Shown here one piece after another: positions 12,591-24,544 of a stretch of 64,000 bases of DNA. The notes beneath the pieces were generated by a model that worked only from the letters and a program-made list of their open reading frames with translations, searched no databases and had not been told where the DNA came from. Numbering within the stretch: the first letter of the stretch is position 1; each line of letters opens with the position of its first letter. The stretch is taken from positions 9,534,864 to 9,598,863 of the forward strand of contig CM071574.1 in assembly GCA_036426205.1 (NCBI GenBank), given 5' to 3'. The DNA is from Ascaphus truei. Taxonomy: Eukaryota; Chordata; Amphibia; Anura; Ascaphidae. Both the position numbers and the translations under genes were made by a program.

Positions 12591-13770
12591 TTACATAGCT
12601 GGTTCCACATTCTGTAAAGAAACCCACTGCTCAGTCACTACAGTTTAATGATATATGTGTTACTTACAGTTACTGTTCAAACCTGTTTGAAGTGAATTGT
12701 AATGCCAACTTATTATTTTGTACCCTGGACATACTTGAAAACGAGAGGTAACTCTCAATGTTTTTTCTTCTTGATAAATTATTTTATGAATTAACAAAAT
12801 AAATACACGGACTTGCTTACTTTTGAACTGGGAACTAAACTCATACAAATGAGTTAAGAAAAAATATCTGGACAAATGTAGTTGATATTAAATAGCAACT
12901 ATTTGAAAGAGTTAATATCCCACTAATTAAAGCTATTTCTCGAGTGCAGTGAAGGTAGTGCAGATGGGTCAACCAGAACAATACCATTTAAAATGAATAT
13001 TTTACATAGAGAAGACTGCTGATTTATAGAGTTTCTTTCCTATATAACCTTTTTGGTTCTGTGTAAAAATGTTGTTTCAAAACCACTGTATAATAATAAT
13101 AATAATAAAATAAAAAATATAAAATAAAAAAAGGTAAACTTTGTCCAAATCTAAACATTAATTCCGTACTATATAAACAGATGATGGTATCTGGCGTCAA
13201 TTTGGGATGCAGAAAATGGCTTGTTTCCCTAATGAGTTTATAATGGAATATTACTGAATATTATACATTAATAATCTATCATAATGTGACGAGAGCTACT
13301 GTATGCAAGTAGATTTACTGCAGCATCAAGATAAGACTTATTTACGTATTCGTAGTTAAATTAAATGAAACGTTACTAATATCCACCAGATGTGCTCAAA
13401 TGTAAATACAATCCACGACTCTCTTACAAATGATATTAACACACAAGGGGAACAAATGAATTTACAGCGATGTTATCCACTCGGCACAAAAAAATTACAA
13501 AATTAGAAGTGTATTCAAATATTTACAAAACAACTCCTAACAAAGTGAAAGAAGACATAGGCTCCCTTACATGGGCGCACTCTAAAAAAATCAATGTTAT
13601 TTTATATAGAAAAATATATAAACACCATAATCCTAATTAAAATATATCTCACAAGATGTCTACAAAACAATCTGTATGTATTATACTACACTATAGAGTG
13701 ATAGGGTTAGCTAGGGGAAACATAATGTTCCCTTACAATTCCCTTCAGTAACCCAAGTACCAATGTATAA

Positions 13771-13840
13771 TTAATAATAATAGCATGTTCTTGTATAACG
13801 CTGCTAGTTTTACGTAGCACTTTACAGAGACATTTTGCAG
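13771..13840 (-). mobile_element. MIR-like SINE 3' fragment
   Basis: Reverse-strand tail (taataataatagc), then cttgtataacgctgctag and cactttacagagacattttg. It is cut at 13840, where the Penelope-like copy begins. Confidence 0.65.
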
Positions 13841-14278
13841 GCCACTATGTGGTCCCTATTGGTATATAGGGAAACAATTACATTGTACATATGTATGTGT
13901 AAGAGACAGCTGTGTGTGCATTCATATAGCGCACTATGTATAGACATGGCCTTTAGCACTCATGGGAAGAGGTTCTCTTGTGTCAGGGTAGTGACTCATG
14001 AAGCTGCGGTCTCGGTTTAGGCCGCCACTAAGTGTCCCGAACAGTTGCATAAATTTGTATTCATGCAGCCGTCTCTCTTTCGGTGTTCTAAGATTAGCTT
14101 TGAGTATGGCCACCATAGATCGTTCATCTTATGGCTAGAGTCAGAGAAATGTTCGCCGATGGGACTGTCTCTTGTTCCGCGTGTGATGCTGTTGCGATGC
14201 AGATTCATTCTCTTGTTTAGCCCCTGTCCCGTCTCACCTATGTAGTAGCAGCCCCCTGGGCATTTCATGCACATGCAG
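13841..14278 (-). pseudogene. Penelope-like element: GIY-YIG endonuclease remnant
   Basis: Minus-strand translation gives MCMKCPGGCYYIGETGQGLN, then KRMNLHRNSI, GEHFSDSSHK and, after a frameshift near 14060-14100, EYKFMQLFGTL and LNRDRSFMSHY. CYYIGETGQ is a variant of the GIY-YIG motif, and the spaced R, H and E residues and the C-terminal pattern match the endonuclease domain of vertebrate Penelope-like retroelements. In the intact family this domain follows the reverse transcriptase and nicks target DNA. The reverse transcriptase is absent here, so the copy is 5'-truncated and dead. Its own 3' flank (13843-13911) is repeated, inverted, at 14278-14345. Confidence 0.8.
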
Positions 14279-14745
14279 CTGTCTCTTACACATACAAATG
14301 TACAATGTAATTCTATCCCTATATACCAATAGGTACCACATGGTATCTACACACACTAATAGTAATGTAACACCCTCTTACATTTGTACACCTACCCACA
14401 CCATAGGTATAGACTCCTACTCCACACACACCTTTTGTAAAGCGCTGTATACACTGTGGGTGCTTTATAGATGTATATTTACATACATACACAAACATAC
14501 TCTTACATCACTAACATTCAGGGACCATTTAACACCTTTATTCATAAATCGCATACTGCACATGGGGAGGGATAGGCATCAGTTACAGATACATTATAAG
14601 ATGCACTGTTTTTAAATAAAAACCTTTCTTGCTTTATCCATTGTAACACCGCCGGAAGAAGAGATCAGTGTATCTCGAAAGCTTGCACAAATAAAAGCAT
14701 TTCATTAGCCACAGAATGGTATCGTCTATTCGTTTTTGATTATAT
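14279..14745 (+). mobile_element. Penelope-like 3' untranslated region, opposite orientation
   Basis: It begins with the sequence that follows the endonuclease frame (ctgtctcttacacatac) but points in the + direction. It ends with the tail tctcgaaagcttgcac, aataaaagcattt and agccacagaatgg, typical of Penelope-like 3' ends. With 13841-14278 it forms a head-to-head inverted insertion. Confidence 0.65.
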
Positions 14746-14785
14746 GTAGATATATATTTATAAATATTTAATGGAAAAATTACTG

Positions 14786-15048
14786 TATGCTCATTTGCAT
14801 GTCTTAGACAGGTCTGAAACCCCGCCTTTCACCATTATCACCCAGCACACAGCACTTCCACTGCAGCAAGGGATTCTGGGAAATGACATGCAAAAGAGCA
14901 CACCTTTTGCTTCAAAAACATAAACATGGTTCCCTATAGACTTAAGCTTGCTGCATGGTCATAGCTTTGAGCAAAGCCAGGGTTAAGATGCATAGCCAGC
15001 AAACCCACCCACCCACAGTCAGACTGTTTTGACCTTAATGGGTCTCCT
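14786..15048. mobile_element. Single arm of the large foldback family
   Basis: Matches one arm of the palindrome at 36049-36528 (cagcacttccactgcagc, gggaaatgacatgc, aacatggttccctatag). Borders are approximate. Confidence 0.65.
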
Positions 15049-15054
15049 CAGTGT

Positions 15055-15090
15055 GTATGTATGTATGTATGTATGTATGTATTTATGTAA

Positions 15091-15176
<86 letters not shown>
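15055..15176. repeat. (GTAT)n and (CA)n microsatellite
   Basis: A GTAT tetranucleotide run followed by about 40 CA units with one interruption at 15131. Confidence 0.95.
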
Positions 15177-15178
<2 letters not shown>

Positions 15179-15615
15179 CTAAGGTAATAACTGAAGTTTA
15201 GGAAAGGTGCAGGGAACCCAAAGGGGATCCCTAGACCTCTCAATACATATAAACAAAAAGGAGGAGGGAACCCACACTCAAAAGCAGATAAGAAAGGAGA
15301 ACAGACGAATCAGAATAAGTCATTAACTGGGAATCAGCAATAGAAAGAGACACCCTACCCTACACTGTGTATACAAACACTCAGGTCAGTAACGTGAGCT
15401 CAGAAATCTACAACGAGCACAGAGATATATAGGACATATAGAGAGAATACTCAGCTGTGATCACTAAGCAAAGAGAATACAAAGCTGTGTAAACTGCAGA
15501 AAAAAGGGGCCACGCAGGGGGAACAAAGAACGGAAGGGGTGCTGGTAAAAAAGAAAGGGACACAATAGGGCGGGCAAGCCACATAAGTATGGAAATGCAC
15601 AAAAAGGAACAATAA

Positions 15616-15950
15616 GGCAGAGGTCATACACTCTGCGTGCTTGTGAGAGTGCGACCGCTTACTGTGCCGCGCGGCTGTAGCACAAGCGATCTCTGCTCAT
15701 AGTGTTTGAGGCGGTGGGAGGGCGTGGCTATGATGTCATGGAGCTGGTTCACCGTGATTGGCTGTACCACTCACGTGTCGCTACCGTCATGCGGCCACCG
15801 CTTCAAAAGACAAATGTTCGGTCTTTTCAAAACGCGGTTGTGCCATCACGCTCCGTTATACGCGCACGCGCACAAGGAACGGCCTCTAATGGATCCTGCA
15901 ATTTGTTCTTTGGGCGGGCAAGCGCCATCGCACACAGTATAGGCTCAGCC
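15616..15950. mobile_element. PIF/Harbinger-like MITE, GC-rich
   Basis: Flanked by TAA at 15613-15615 and 15951-15953. The ends ggcagaggtcatacactctg and the complement of cacagtataggctcagcc pair imperfectly. CpG-rich interior. Confidence 0.65.
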
Positions 15951-16629
15951 TAAGAAGCCAAAAACTTGGGAGGGGAAGAGGGGGTATGGAAAGGGGGGAG
16001 GAAAGGCAAAATAAAAGGGGGGCCATTATGTTCTATAAATGAACACTTTATTCCCTAAAGTAATTGTATGCAAAAATACCATCCAGAAGTGAGCTCATTC
16101 GAGTAGGATTTGCATCATGTAATATTAGAATGCTGCTGCATCCTCTGCAAATAGCCTGACGCTATTTAAGTCTTTGTGTCACTCTCTTCCGGACAGTGAA
16201 ATAAGCTTTTGAGGACTCGCTCTCATTTTCTCGTTCTCTCCTCTTCATCCCAGGACTTAAATTTAACAGATCTTAGTGAATATAAGGTAAATATATTTCA
16301 AGTTATAATGAGCACATTTAGAATAACCGAGGTTACAAATAATAACATGTAAATTCTCGATTTTACCTGCTTTAGTGAATACTGCATTATGATTAACTGG
16401 CGTTATCTTTGGTTAATGTCACTTTAAAAGAGGCTAACGGAGTTTAGTGAATCTTGGCCCAGGTGCTTAATCTCATTGACACTGGCCATTACGAGAAACA
16501 TACTACTGTACATGCAAATTACACATACCAGTGGCGTCATTGAGAAGCGAGCAGAGTTCTTGGAATATGTCCTGAGTTTAAACGCTTAACCAGCTTTTAA
16601 AGTATATAAATATATGTACAGTATGTTTA

Positions 16630-16785
16630 ATCTTATTTGTGCAGCGTCAACCATGCACACGGGGCATTACAAAATGACAATACAGGGAAATTAAAATGAT
16701 CACTATGGGTATAAGTGGCAAGTGAATAATAATAGAAGGCAAAGGGTGACCCTGCCCCAAAGAACTTACAATCTAAGAAATTCCA
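16630..16785 (-). mobile_element. SINE-like fragment
   Basis: Reverse-strand unit with gaataataatagaaggc and gaacttacaatctaag, shared in outline with tRNA-SINE tails in this window. Borders are approximate. Confidence 0.45.
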
Positions 16786-16912
16786 ATATTTGAAATTACT
16801 TCTATTTTTATTTAAACTCTGGTGTAAACATAGATTAAGATTGAGATTTTCACTCAAATGTAATACCATTTAAACAATAATGAAAGGCAAATTGTGTGTG
16901 CAGTTACAAATA

Positions 16913-17410
16913 CAGTAGAGTCTCGGTTATCCGACCTAAATGGGGCCAATACCATGTCGGATAACCGAAAATGATGGATAATACGGAAAGGGTTATCCAT
17001 TTGCGCCACCCCCCCCCCCCTCACTTACCAGGCTTCCCGGCGATGGAAGAAGAGGTGGAAGAAGAGGAGGACTGAAGACCACGGGAGCGGAACAGGATGA
17101 AGACAGCTGGCAGTGGGAGAAGAGGACCATGTCAGGGGAAGACGTAATCAGAGCAGAGCAGCACAGACGCTGGCCAACTTCCGCTGCTCCTGCTCCGATT
17201 ACATGTCTTCTCCTGCTGTCCGCTGTCTCAACTTCTTCCCTCTTCTGACATGGTCCTCTTCTCCCGCCGCCAGCTGTATTCCTCCTGTTCCACTCCTGTG
17301 GTCTTCAGTCCTCCTCTTCTGCCGCCGCCGGTAAGCCTGGTAAGTGAGGGGGATGGGGGGTATATGTCGGATAAAGCAGATTGTAAGTTAACCAAAAGTT
17401 GGATAACTGA
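16913..17410. mobile_element. pogo/Tigger-like MITE with purine-rich palindrome
   Basis: TA dinucleotide at 16911-16912, then cagtagagtctcggttatcc and a close cggataaccgaa repeat, typical of pogo/Tigger ends. The interior arms near 17043-17155 and 17190-17335 form an inverted repeat. The right terminus (gtcggataa... ggataactg) has diverged. Confidence 0.6.
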
Positions 17411-18068
17411 AATACATATTTCCGTTTTTAATGGTTTGCTTGCAAAAGTTTGGAAAACACAGCTGTTTTCCAAAATGAGCATGTTTTCGTGTTGAAATGC
17501 ATTTCATAGCATATATAATGTGTTTTATGAAGTTCAGTACTTCTTAGTACTTAAGACAAAATGGAAAGGAATAAAGCAAATTCCATTTGCTCTTAAAGTA
17601 ATTGGTTTTCTGGAAAGTCAATTTATACTTCTACAGACTTCAGCAGAACAAAAGAGGAGCAATGCCACTATAAAAATTCAATATATACAATGCTGATATG
17701 TATTAAGCGATGCAAGCAATCCACACTCAGATAATCACATTTGTGCGGGTATCTGTAATATTTCTCCTTTCCAACGTGTATTTACAAAATGATTATTTCT
17801 CATTGAATCAATTTTAGAGCTGCTAATTGCGCAACCCAAAATGTTATGAGTCATATGATAAAGATGAATCTTACAGATGACTAATTATCGCTGCAAAGGA
17901 GATTTTTTTAATTAAGCTATGCTTTGGTGGCCAATTTATCAAGTCTCACAAAGCAAAACAACATTCAGTTATCAGGCAGGATTGATGCTAAATGCAACAC
18001 TTTTCATTCGAATTCTAGCTACATGTGTGGGGTTGGAGGAAGTTAATTATAGTAATAAGTGTCTGTGT

Positions 18069-18215
18069 CAGGGGTGGCCAACTCCAGTCCTCAAGGGCCA
18101 CCAACAGGTCAGGTCAAAGACGGAGCCACAGATTGAGCCACCTGTGCTGAAGCAGGGATATCCTGAATACCTGACCTGTTGGTGACCCTGGAGGACTGGC
18201 TTTGACCACCCCCTG
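18069..18215. mobile_element. hAT hairpin MITE
   Basis: Ends caggggtggccaactcc and ttgaccaccccctg. Flanks gtctgtgt (18061-18068) and gtctatgc (18216-18223) match at 6 of 8 positions, in line with an aged 8-bp hAT target duplication. Confidence 0.85.
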
Positions 18216-18474
18216 GTCTATGCCATGGAAGGCTGACGGTATCTCTGTGGCACATACTGTATATACCAGTGGTATTTATCAGATTCCCATGAGATGCATG
18301 TGCCAGTGTTCATGAAACATGTTAAATGGCCATGTAGGGGCCGGGAAAACTGTAAGCACATCCATTTAGGATGATAAATACAATTGCAGCAGACGCTGCA
18401 GGATATTCAGACAGTGTATACACATACAGGCTTGAATGGAAGTTGTAAGCAAAGTAGCTGTAACTAGTGATGAG

Positions 18475-18780
18475 CACATTTTTTTTTAAGCGGATGGGGA
18501 TCCGCCACGGTCCGGCCGGTTCCTGTGGTTCGCGGATTCCAGCGGAACAGTCTCAATTATGACGGCAATCCATCCGTGGATTCCACAACCCGCATGCGGA
18601 TTGCTGAATCCGCGAATTGGATTCTTAAAATCCGTCAGTAGATTGCGGAATCCGTGGATGGATTGTTAAAATCCGTCAGCGGTTTGTATCCAATGGCGGT
18701 TTTGGATTCATCCAAGTGGATTGAAACGGTGGATGAATGGGATTTCACACGGTGGAACGGATTTTGAATTGCACGGTATG
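18475..18780. mobile_element. ggattnnggaatccg-rich repeat, copy 1
   Basis: Dense in variants of gcggaatccg and aaaatccgtc. A second copy with clearer ends is at 60308-60664. Borders are uncertain here. Confidence 0.5.
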
Positions 18781-18837
18781 TATCATGGATGCCACAGTTA
18801 CTCAACAATAGCAGCCATGCGTGGTCACAGAACCACT

Positions 18838-18894
18838 AGTAGTACGAAGAATATAGAAGTGGTGGTCTTCAAATGGTAAAAAGATTAATACAAA
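18838..18894 (-). mobile_element. Penelope-type tail, left arm of a foldback
   Basis: On the reverse strand it reads tttgtattaatctttttacc then gaagaccacc, the same tail that lies in + orientation at 19712-19760. The solo LTR at 18895-19685 sits between the two arms. Confidence 0.6.
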
Positions 18895-19685
18895 TGTAGC
18901 CCTGGTAAGAAATGGGGCTATGGTTCTATCCTCCTCCTGGTATAATCCCTGGTAAGGGCAGGTTGCCAGGAGTTATCATGGGTTTCCCCCACTTCAAGCA
19001 CTTGCCCTGAGTGGTGGAGGTAGGTCACCTGACTGTGTCAAAGCAAGAGACACAGGGGCGGTGCCTGCTGATATCATAAAAGAGCAGTGCACTTCCTATT
19101 TAGTGACCAGAAGTTAGGAGTGAGACAGTGTTAGTTAATGAGCTGAGGTTGGTGAGTTACAGTTGGAGGAGAGTGATCAGCTCATGAGTAGAGCTGATCC
19201 AACCATAGTGTAGGGAGGTGGACCAGTACCTCTCACCCTGCTTAGGGGGTGGGGGGAGAGTTAGCCCCACTCTGGATGCCCTTGATTCAGAGTGGTGGCA
19301 GAGAGGGACCATCCTAAAGGAGAGCAATCAGAGTGGGTCATCCTGTACCTGTCTGCTGTTGCTGCTGCTGCTGTGAATAAAGACTGCTGCTTTTAAAGAA
19401 AGACAAACCTGTGTGAGACTGGAATCTCTCATCCCTGTGTGGGAACACTCTTGGTAAGGATTTCACCCCACATTCCTGGGGCTTACTAAAGATGGAGGCG
19501 CTGCACCAGTGAATAAGAATGAAGGCATCCACCCCAGAAACCTGTTCCTGTTATCCCCAATGTCATCACGGGAGACCCAGGCCCTCCTGTTGCCAGCAGG
19601 TATGCACCACACAAAGACATGTAGCCAGACCCAAGTACACCTTAGGGGGCCCGATCTGCGATTGGCCCGGGGAGTGGGGGTTACA
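18895..19685 (+). mobile_element. Solo LTR
   Basis: TGTAGCCC...GTTACA ends with a perfect 4-bp duplication caaa at 18891-18894 and 19686-19689. Polyadenylation signal gaataaagactgctgc at about 19375, preceded by a GCT triplet run, and a ggaggcgctgcacc block that recurs in the LTRs at 20120 and 59043. 791 bp. No internal region. Confidence 0.75.
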
Positions 19686-19689
19686 CAAA

Positions 19690-19790
19690 GTTTACATTTT
19701 GGTTCGGACCGAAACGTCGATCTTTGTATTAATAAATCTTTTTACCACTCGAAGACCACCGAATTGTCACTACTTCTTTAGCTTTTGTAT
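19690..19790 (+). mobile_element. Penelope-type 3' tail, right arm of a foldback
   Basis: Contains ggttcggaccgaaacgtcg, then tattaataaatctttttacc and cgaagaccacc, a Penelope-like 3' terminus. Confidence 0.6.
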
Positions 19791-20119
19791 TCATAATGTT
19801 GTGTCGGCTATAAAATAATGGCTGGAGACTATAAAATGTGTTCAGTCAAATAACTAACTCTCTACCATATCGAAACCCAAAAAGGGGTTTATTACTAATA
19901 CTCAAGATCACACAGTCTTCACCATGTGAATTGAAAATACGTGTGATGTTCTTTTGTTCTTCTGATTGAATGCTGGTTTGTAAGCACTGAAAATAGCATA
20001 AGATCCTTGTGTGAAAATACAGTTCCCGGCACAGGTTTCTGGCAGTCTCAATATATTTATTCTTGAGGCATTATTTTCAACCCCAAGCTTCAGTTAGTAC
20101 AAGAATAAAATGTTACAGG

Positions 20120-20940
20120 TGTAACGCCTGTTCGTTTCTGGTCTGACCCACCCAATCTCACATTGGCCCCTGTGTTCTATCCAGCCCCGTTACATGTCTG
20201 TGTATGGTGGTGCACCTGTAGGCAACAGGACTCCTTAGTCTCCCGCTTGATGGTATTGGGGGATGTCAAGCAAGACAGGTATCTGAGGTAGTGGGTGACG
20301 AGTCCTACTCATATTACGTGCAGCGCCTCCACCTCATCAGGATCTATGCAGATGCAGGTAGATGGTCCTGATGAGGAACTCCTTCTTGGTGGTGAGGGCC
20401 CCAGGAGAGTAATTGCAAACTCACACCAGGGGGTTCTCTTTGCACAAGTCATCTTTATTGTACCAGAGGTGGGCGAGCTGCCCTTTGCAGTGAAACGTCT
20501 CAGCCACACATTCTCCGTGATTCCCTTCAATAGGTACGCCCTCCCAATGGAGTGGGATTCCCTCTCCCCATAGGGAGATCACCCCTGTGCCAGGTCCCTG
20601 GACACAGTTGGCCTTCTCCGACTTGATTTAACTTGAGGCCACTAGTTAATGCACTAGTGGGCACCTTTAACTGGCTGCTTCCCCTTGCACCATTAACTTC
20701 GCAGCAACCACACACGCACTAACTATAGGCAGTGCAGTGCCTTATATACCTGAGGAGGCAGGCACATCTCTGAGGTCACTAACAATGGACTCAGAACCTG
20801 TAGCCACTCCCATCCGTACACAGGGCACTTCACCAGGGTGTGAGGGCAAACCTCCATAATTATTGCTGGCACTCCTGTAACTTACCAGGTCTTGCGGCCA
20901 GCAGGAGAGATGACAGTAGGCATTGTTAGGCATGACTACA
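20120..20940 (-). mobile_element. Solo LTR
   Basis: TGTAACGCC...GACTACA with a perfect 4-bp duplication cagg (20116-20119 and 20941-20944). The reverse strand has a tacaataaagatgac polyadenylation signal near 20455 and the ggaggcgctgcac block. 821 bp, related to the LTR at 18895-19685. Confidence 0.75.
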
Positions 20941-21624
20941 CAGGTGATAGACGAAGAGCAGTGTTTCTGGTTGGCTGTTTCTTTCTGCTCAGAGGTAATT
21001 TTTCTCATGCATGGTTTTTTTTTTAACTACAAATTAACCTTTTCATTTTAGGCTTGTTAGTATGAAGAAACAAAGCATACATTCATTATTGAAGGTTGTA
21101 TATCTGCTGTCAGTGTTCCGGACCTCTTCTTCCCCTAGCTCGGAAAGAGTTCAGCGCAATTCAAATGAATAAAGAATACTGTTTTATTCTAATGTTTTAC
21201 GGCATATTCCGTAGGGCCCAGGGGTCAACAAACATTATCCCACTCTGTATCCCTGTATATTCGTGTTTAGGAGAGATGTGCAAACAGTAGGGAAATCGGT
21301 TTGCAAGCTTTTCAGCCAAATTGTAGTAATTTTTGCAATTTCACAAAAATGGCACTTTATCGTTTTCATTTTTTTAGGTTGTAAAATACAGCTAATTGTT
21401 AAAAAAAATGCTAAATATTGCTATTTTTTGCAAACAGATTTTCAGTACTTTTAGTAAAAAGAACTAGATCACATGACCAATGTGATTATAAACATTGTTC
21501 ATGTAACCTGCCTGCAACACGTTTTTTTGCAAATAAGTTTGCGGTTTTCTGCAAAAACCGCACACTTCTTTGAGTTAACGATCATTAAATCTAACACTCC
21601 TTGTAAGATGCATAATAGTCATTA

Positions 21625-21955
21625 CAGGCATACCCCGCATTAACGTACGCAATGGGACCGGAGCATGTATGTAAAGCGAAAATGTACTTAAAGTGAAGCA
21701 CTACCTTTTCCCACTTACCGATGCATGTACTGTTCTGCAATCGTCATATACGTTCATAACTGATGTAAATAACGCATTTGTAACAGGCTCTATAGTCTCC
21801 CCGCTTGCGCACAGCTTCGGTACAGGTAGTGAGCCGATATTGCTTTTCAGGACGTGCTGACAGGTGCATGCGTGAGCTACCGTTTGCCTATTGGGCGATA
21901 TGTCCTTACCCGCGAGTGTACTTAAAGTGAGTGTCCTTAAACCGGGGTATGCCTG
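21625..21955. mobile_element. pogo/Tigger-like MITE
   Basis: TA at 21623-21624 and 21956-21957. Termini caggcataccccgcattaac and the complement of aaaccggggtatgcctg. The caggcatacc end is the signature of Tigger elements. Confidence 0.85.
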
Positions 21956-22130
21956 TATGTTTAAAACAATACAAATACCGGTATAATACATACATACAGT
22001 CCTTTTTGCTGTAGATGGGTGTTTGCCTTTTCGCGTATTACGCTGTGATTATGGTAACAATTACTTGAATTTATTTGGAGTTACTCCTACTCACCTTCTT
22101 ATTCAATATGCTGTGTAACTTCCTCTACAT

Positions 22131-22303
22131 CAGAAGTCCCCAACTCCAGCCCTCAAGGACCACTAACAGTGCAGGTTTTACGGATACCCCTGCTAGAGCA
22201 CAGGTGGTTCAGTCAAAATGATTGGGCCACCTGTGCTAATGAGAGGCTATCCTTAAATCCTGCACTGTTAGCGGTCCTTGAGGACTGGAGTTGGGGACCT
22301 CTG
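22131..22303. mobile_element. hAT hairpin MITE with intact target duplication
   Basis: Perfect 8-bp duplication ctctacat at 22123-22130 and 22304-22311. Ends cagaagtccccaactcc and ggagttggggacctctg. The 8-bp duplication fixes the family as hAT. Confidence 0.92.
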
Positions 22304-22394
22304 CTCTACATGATTGGAAAGCCTAGGGCTGCCATTGGAATGGGAGTGCCGGGCACTGCGGCGAAAGGGGCCTCTCGGGCTGAACCTGCTCAAC

Positions 22395-22615
22395 AGGGTC
22401 TCAGCCGCCCTGAATAACCCGGTGCCCAGGTGTAGAGTTCTTTCCTGGGAATCTTGGTGGCCGGCCTGGGGATGTCTCTGAGTTCCATTCAGACGAGTGA
22501 GTAAATATCACTTGAATTAACCTCAGAGGCTTCACTGCCACCAAGAAGCAGCTTCACAACTCGTTGAATAAGGACCTTAGGCCTCTATGCAATAAGCTAT
22601 AAAACCTTCTCAGTT
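22395..22615. repeat. Dispersed repeat, copy 1
   Basis: Matches 24545-24765 in the same orientation (ttctttcctggg, ggtggccggcctg, gagttccattca, agaagcagcttcacaac). The two copies are about 2.15 kb apart. Identity unknown. Confidence 0.7.
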
Positions 22616-22865
22616 TATATCCAGTCAAATGAATCTGACTTCATACAGTACCAGTGCCATCATAAACATAATTTGTGTGTTTATTAACGTGTTTTTTTTT
22701 ACATAAAAACCCAACTGTTACTGAATTTGGTTTCTTTGAAGAGAAAATATCTGATAATCTGACTTTAATTGTTATTCCTATACATATTGATCTATAGAAC
22801 AACCAATAGGTATCTGTTCATCTTTTCTTCATCAGGTCCTGTTGGTTTTTGTTTTTTCTTTAGTT

Positions 22866-23056
22866 GAGGGGTTCTCAACTCCAGTCCTCAAGACGCCCCA
22901 ACAGGTCAGTTTTTCAGGATATTACTGCTTCAGCACAGGTGGCTTTATCAGAGGCTCAGTCAAAGACTGACTGATTGGGCCACCTGTGCTGAAGCTGGGA
23001 TATCCTTACAATCTGACTTGTTAAGGGGTCTTGAGGACTTGAGTTGAGAACTCCTG
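22866..23056. mobile_element. hAT hairpin MITE with intact target duplication
   Basis: Perfect 8-bp duplication ctttagtt at 22858-22865 and 23057-23064. Ends gaggggttctcaactccag and gagttgagaactcctg. Confidence 0.92.
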
Positions 23057-23699
23057 CTTTAGTTGATATACATACTGTTATACCTTATGTATTTCTCCTA
23101 TTACTTATGCATGGTATTTTTTCTTTGATTACCTACTTGCATGCATTTGAGATGATATCCTACATTATTTATTGCCAGTAGCATACTTTTCATTAGGGCT
23201 GTTGCACAAGGTGAGTCGTTAATAAAGAAACAATTGATATCATTGATTATAGTCTATGTAATGCTCCCCATTTTGCCAGTGTGCTCCACAGCTGTAATTT
23301 TCATGTTTCGAGCAGTCTTATCCTGCACGGTGCAGTACCATTTTTAAGCCTTTTTAATATTTCAGAGACTTAATTTTGTCATGGTTCACAGAAATAGCTT
23401 TGAAAAATGTTACGTTTGCTTTATGCTCACAACAACTCAAATTGGGCATCATGCACCGAACACGACAAAGTTTGGTGTGAAGTTTCTGATCACATCTGCG
23501 AGTGATTTAGGGAATGGTTATAGAAGCAGTTAGGGGAAAAGTTACTTGTCATAATACGATCATCCCAGTTAGATACACCAGGTCTGGTGTCATTAGTTTA
23601 TGTTATCTAGCCCAAACATAAGAAGCACTACTAGCATATCTCTAACTCACTGGTTTTCCAACTTTTTTTGGTTAAGTAACCTTAGAATTCTATCTTCCG

Positions 23700-24010
23700 C
23701 CCTTTCTCTCCCCCCAACCATCCCTCTTCACCTCTTACACTCCCCCTTCTCTCTTTTCCCCTCTTACATTTCCCCTCTCTCTATTCCCCTCTTATACTCT
23801 CGTCTCTCATCCCCCTCCTTCTGTCTTTCTCTCCTCCTCTCCTCCAGTCTCTCCCTTCCCCTCCCATCTCTCTTCCCCTCCCCATCTCTCCTCCCCTCCC
23901 CATCTCTCTCTTCCCCTCCCCCATCTCTCTCTTCCCCTCCCCCATCTCTCTCTTCCCCTCCCCCATCTCTCTCTTCCCCTCCCCCATCTCTCTCTTCCCC
24001 TCTTACATTC
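23700..24010. repeat. Pyrimidine-rich tract with 21-bp tandem repeat
   Basis: C/T-only DNA with about five units of cttcccctcccccatctct at 23880-24000. Open frames on both strands here are low-complexity artefacts. Confidence 0.9.
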
Positions 24011-24360
24011 CCACTCCCTTCTCTCTCTATTTTCCTCCCTCCTACACACACACTCACATTACCTTGGGGTGAGGAGGCCTCCCATGCTGCACCAGTCTGC
24101 AGCTCCCTCCTCTGGTCGGGAGGAAGTTGGACCTGACTTCTGGCACTGACTGGAGTTGGGAGGTGGTTACCACCACTGCTGAGGAGCCGGGGAGCCACCG
24201 CCAATGCCAGGGAGCTGATGGGCCACCGCTGCCACTGGGCCTGGAACAGTTGGGACAGTTCTCCCAGCTCCCCCTCCCCCCATTGGCCATGGAACATCGG
24301 AATCACTGCTTTACCTTATGACTGTACAACCGGATCCAATAGAATAGGGCCACCATCAGT

Positions 24361-24521
24361 GTGTATCCCCACCACACACCATCAGGGTGGATCCCCACCA
24401 CACACCATCAGGGTGGATCCCCACCTCACACCATCAGGGTGGATCCCCACCTCACACCATCAGGGTGGATCCCCACCACACACCATCAGGGTGGATCCCC
24501 ACCACACACCATCGGGGTGGC
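24361..24521. repeat. 26-bp minisatellite
   Basis: Six units containing catcagggtggatcccc followed by acctcacac or accacacac. Frames through it give SGWIPT-type repeats and are not genes. Confidence 0.92.
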
Positions 24522-24544
24522 CACCCTGCTCAACAATATCTCAG

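Noticed and set aside
23600..24306. Open frames of 178-180 codons on both strands
   Set aside because: They cross a pyrimidine-rich tract and a 21-bp tandem repeat. The products are low-complexity (Ser/Pro or Glu/Gly/Lys repeats) and lack any domain or splice context.
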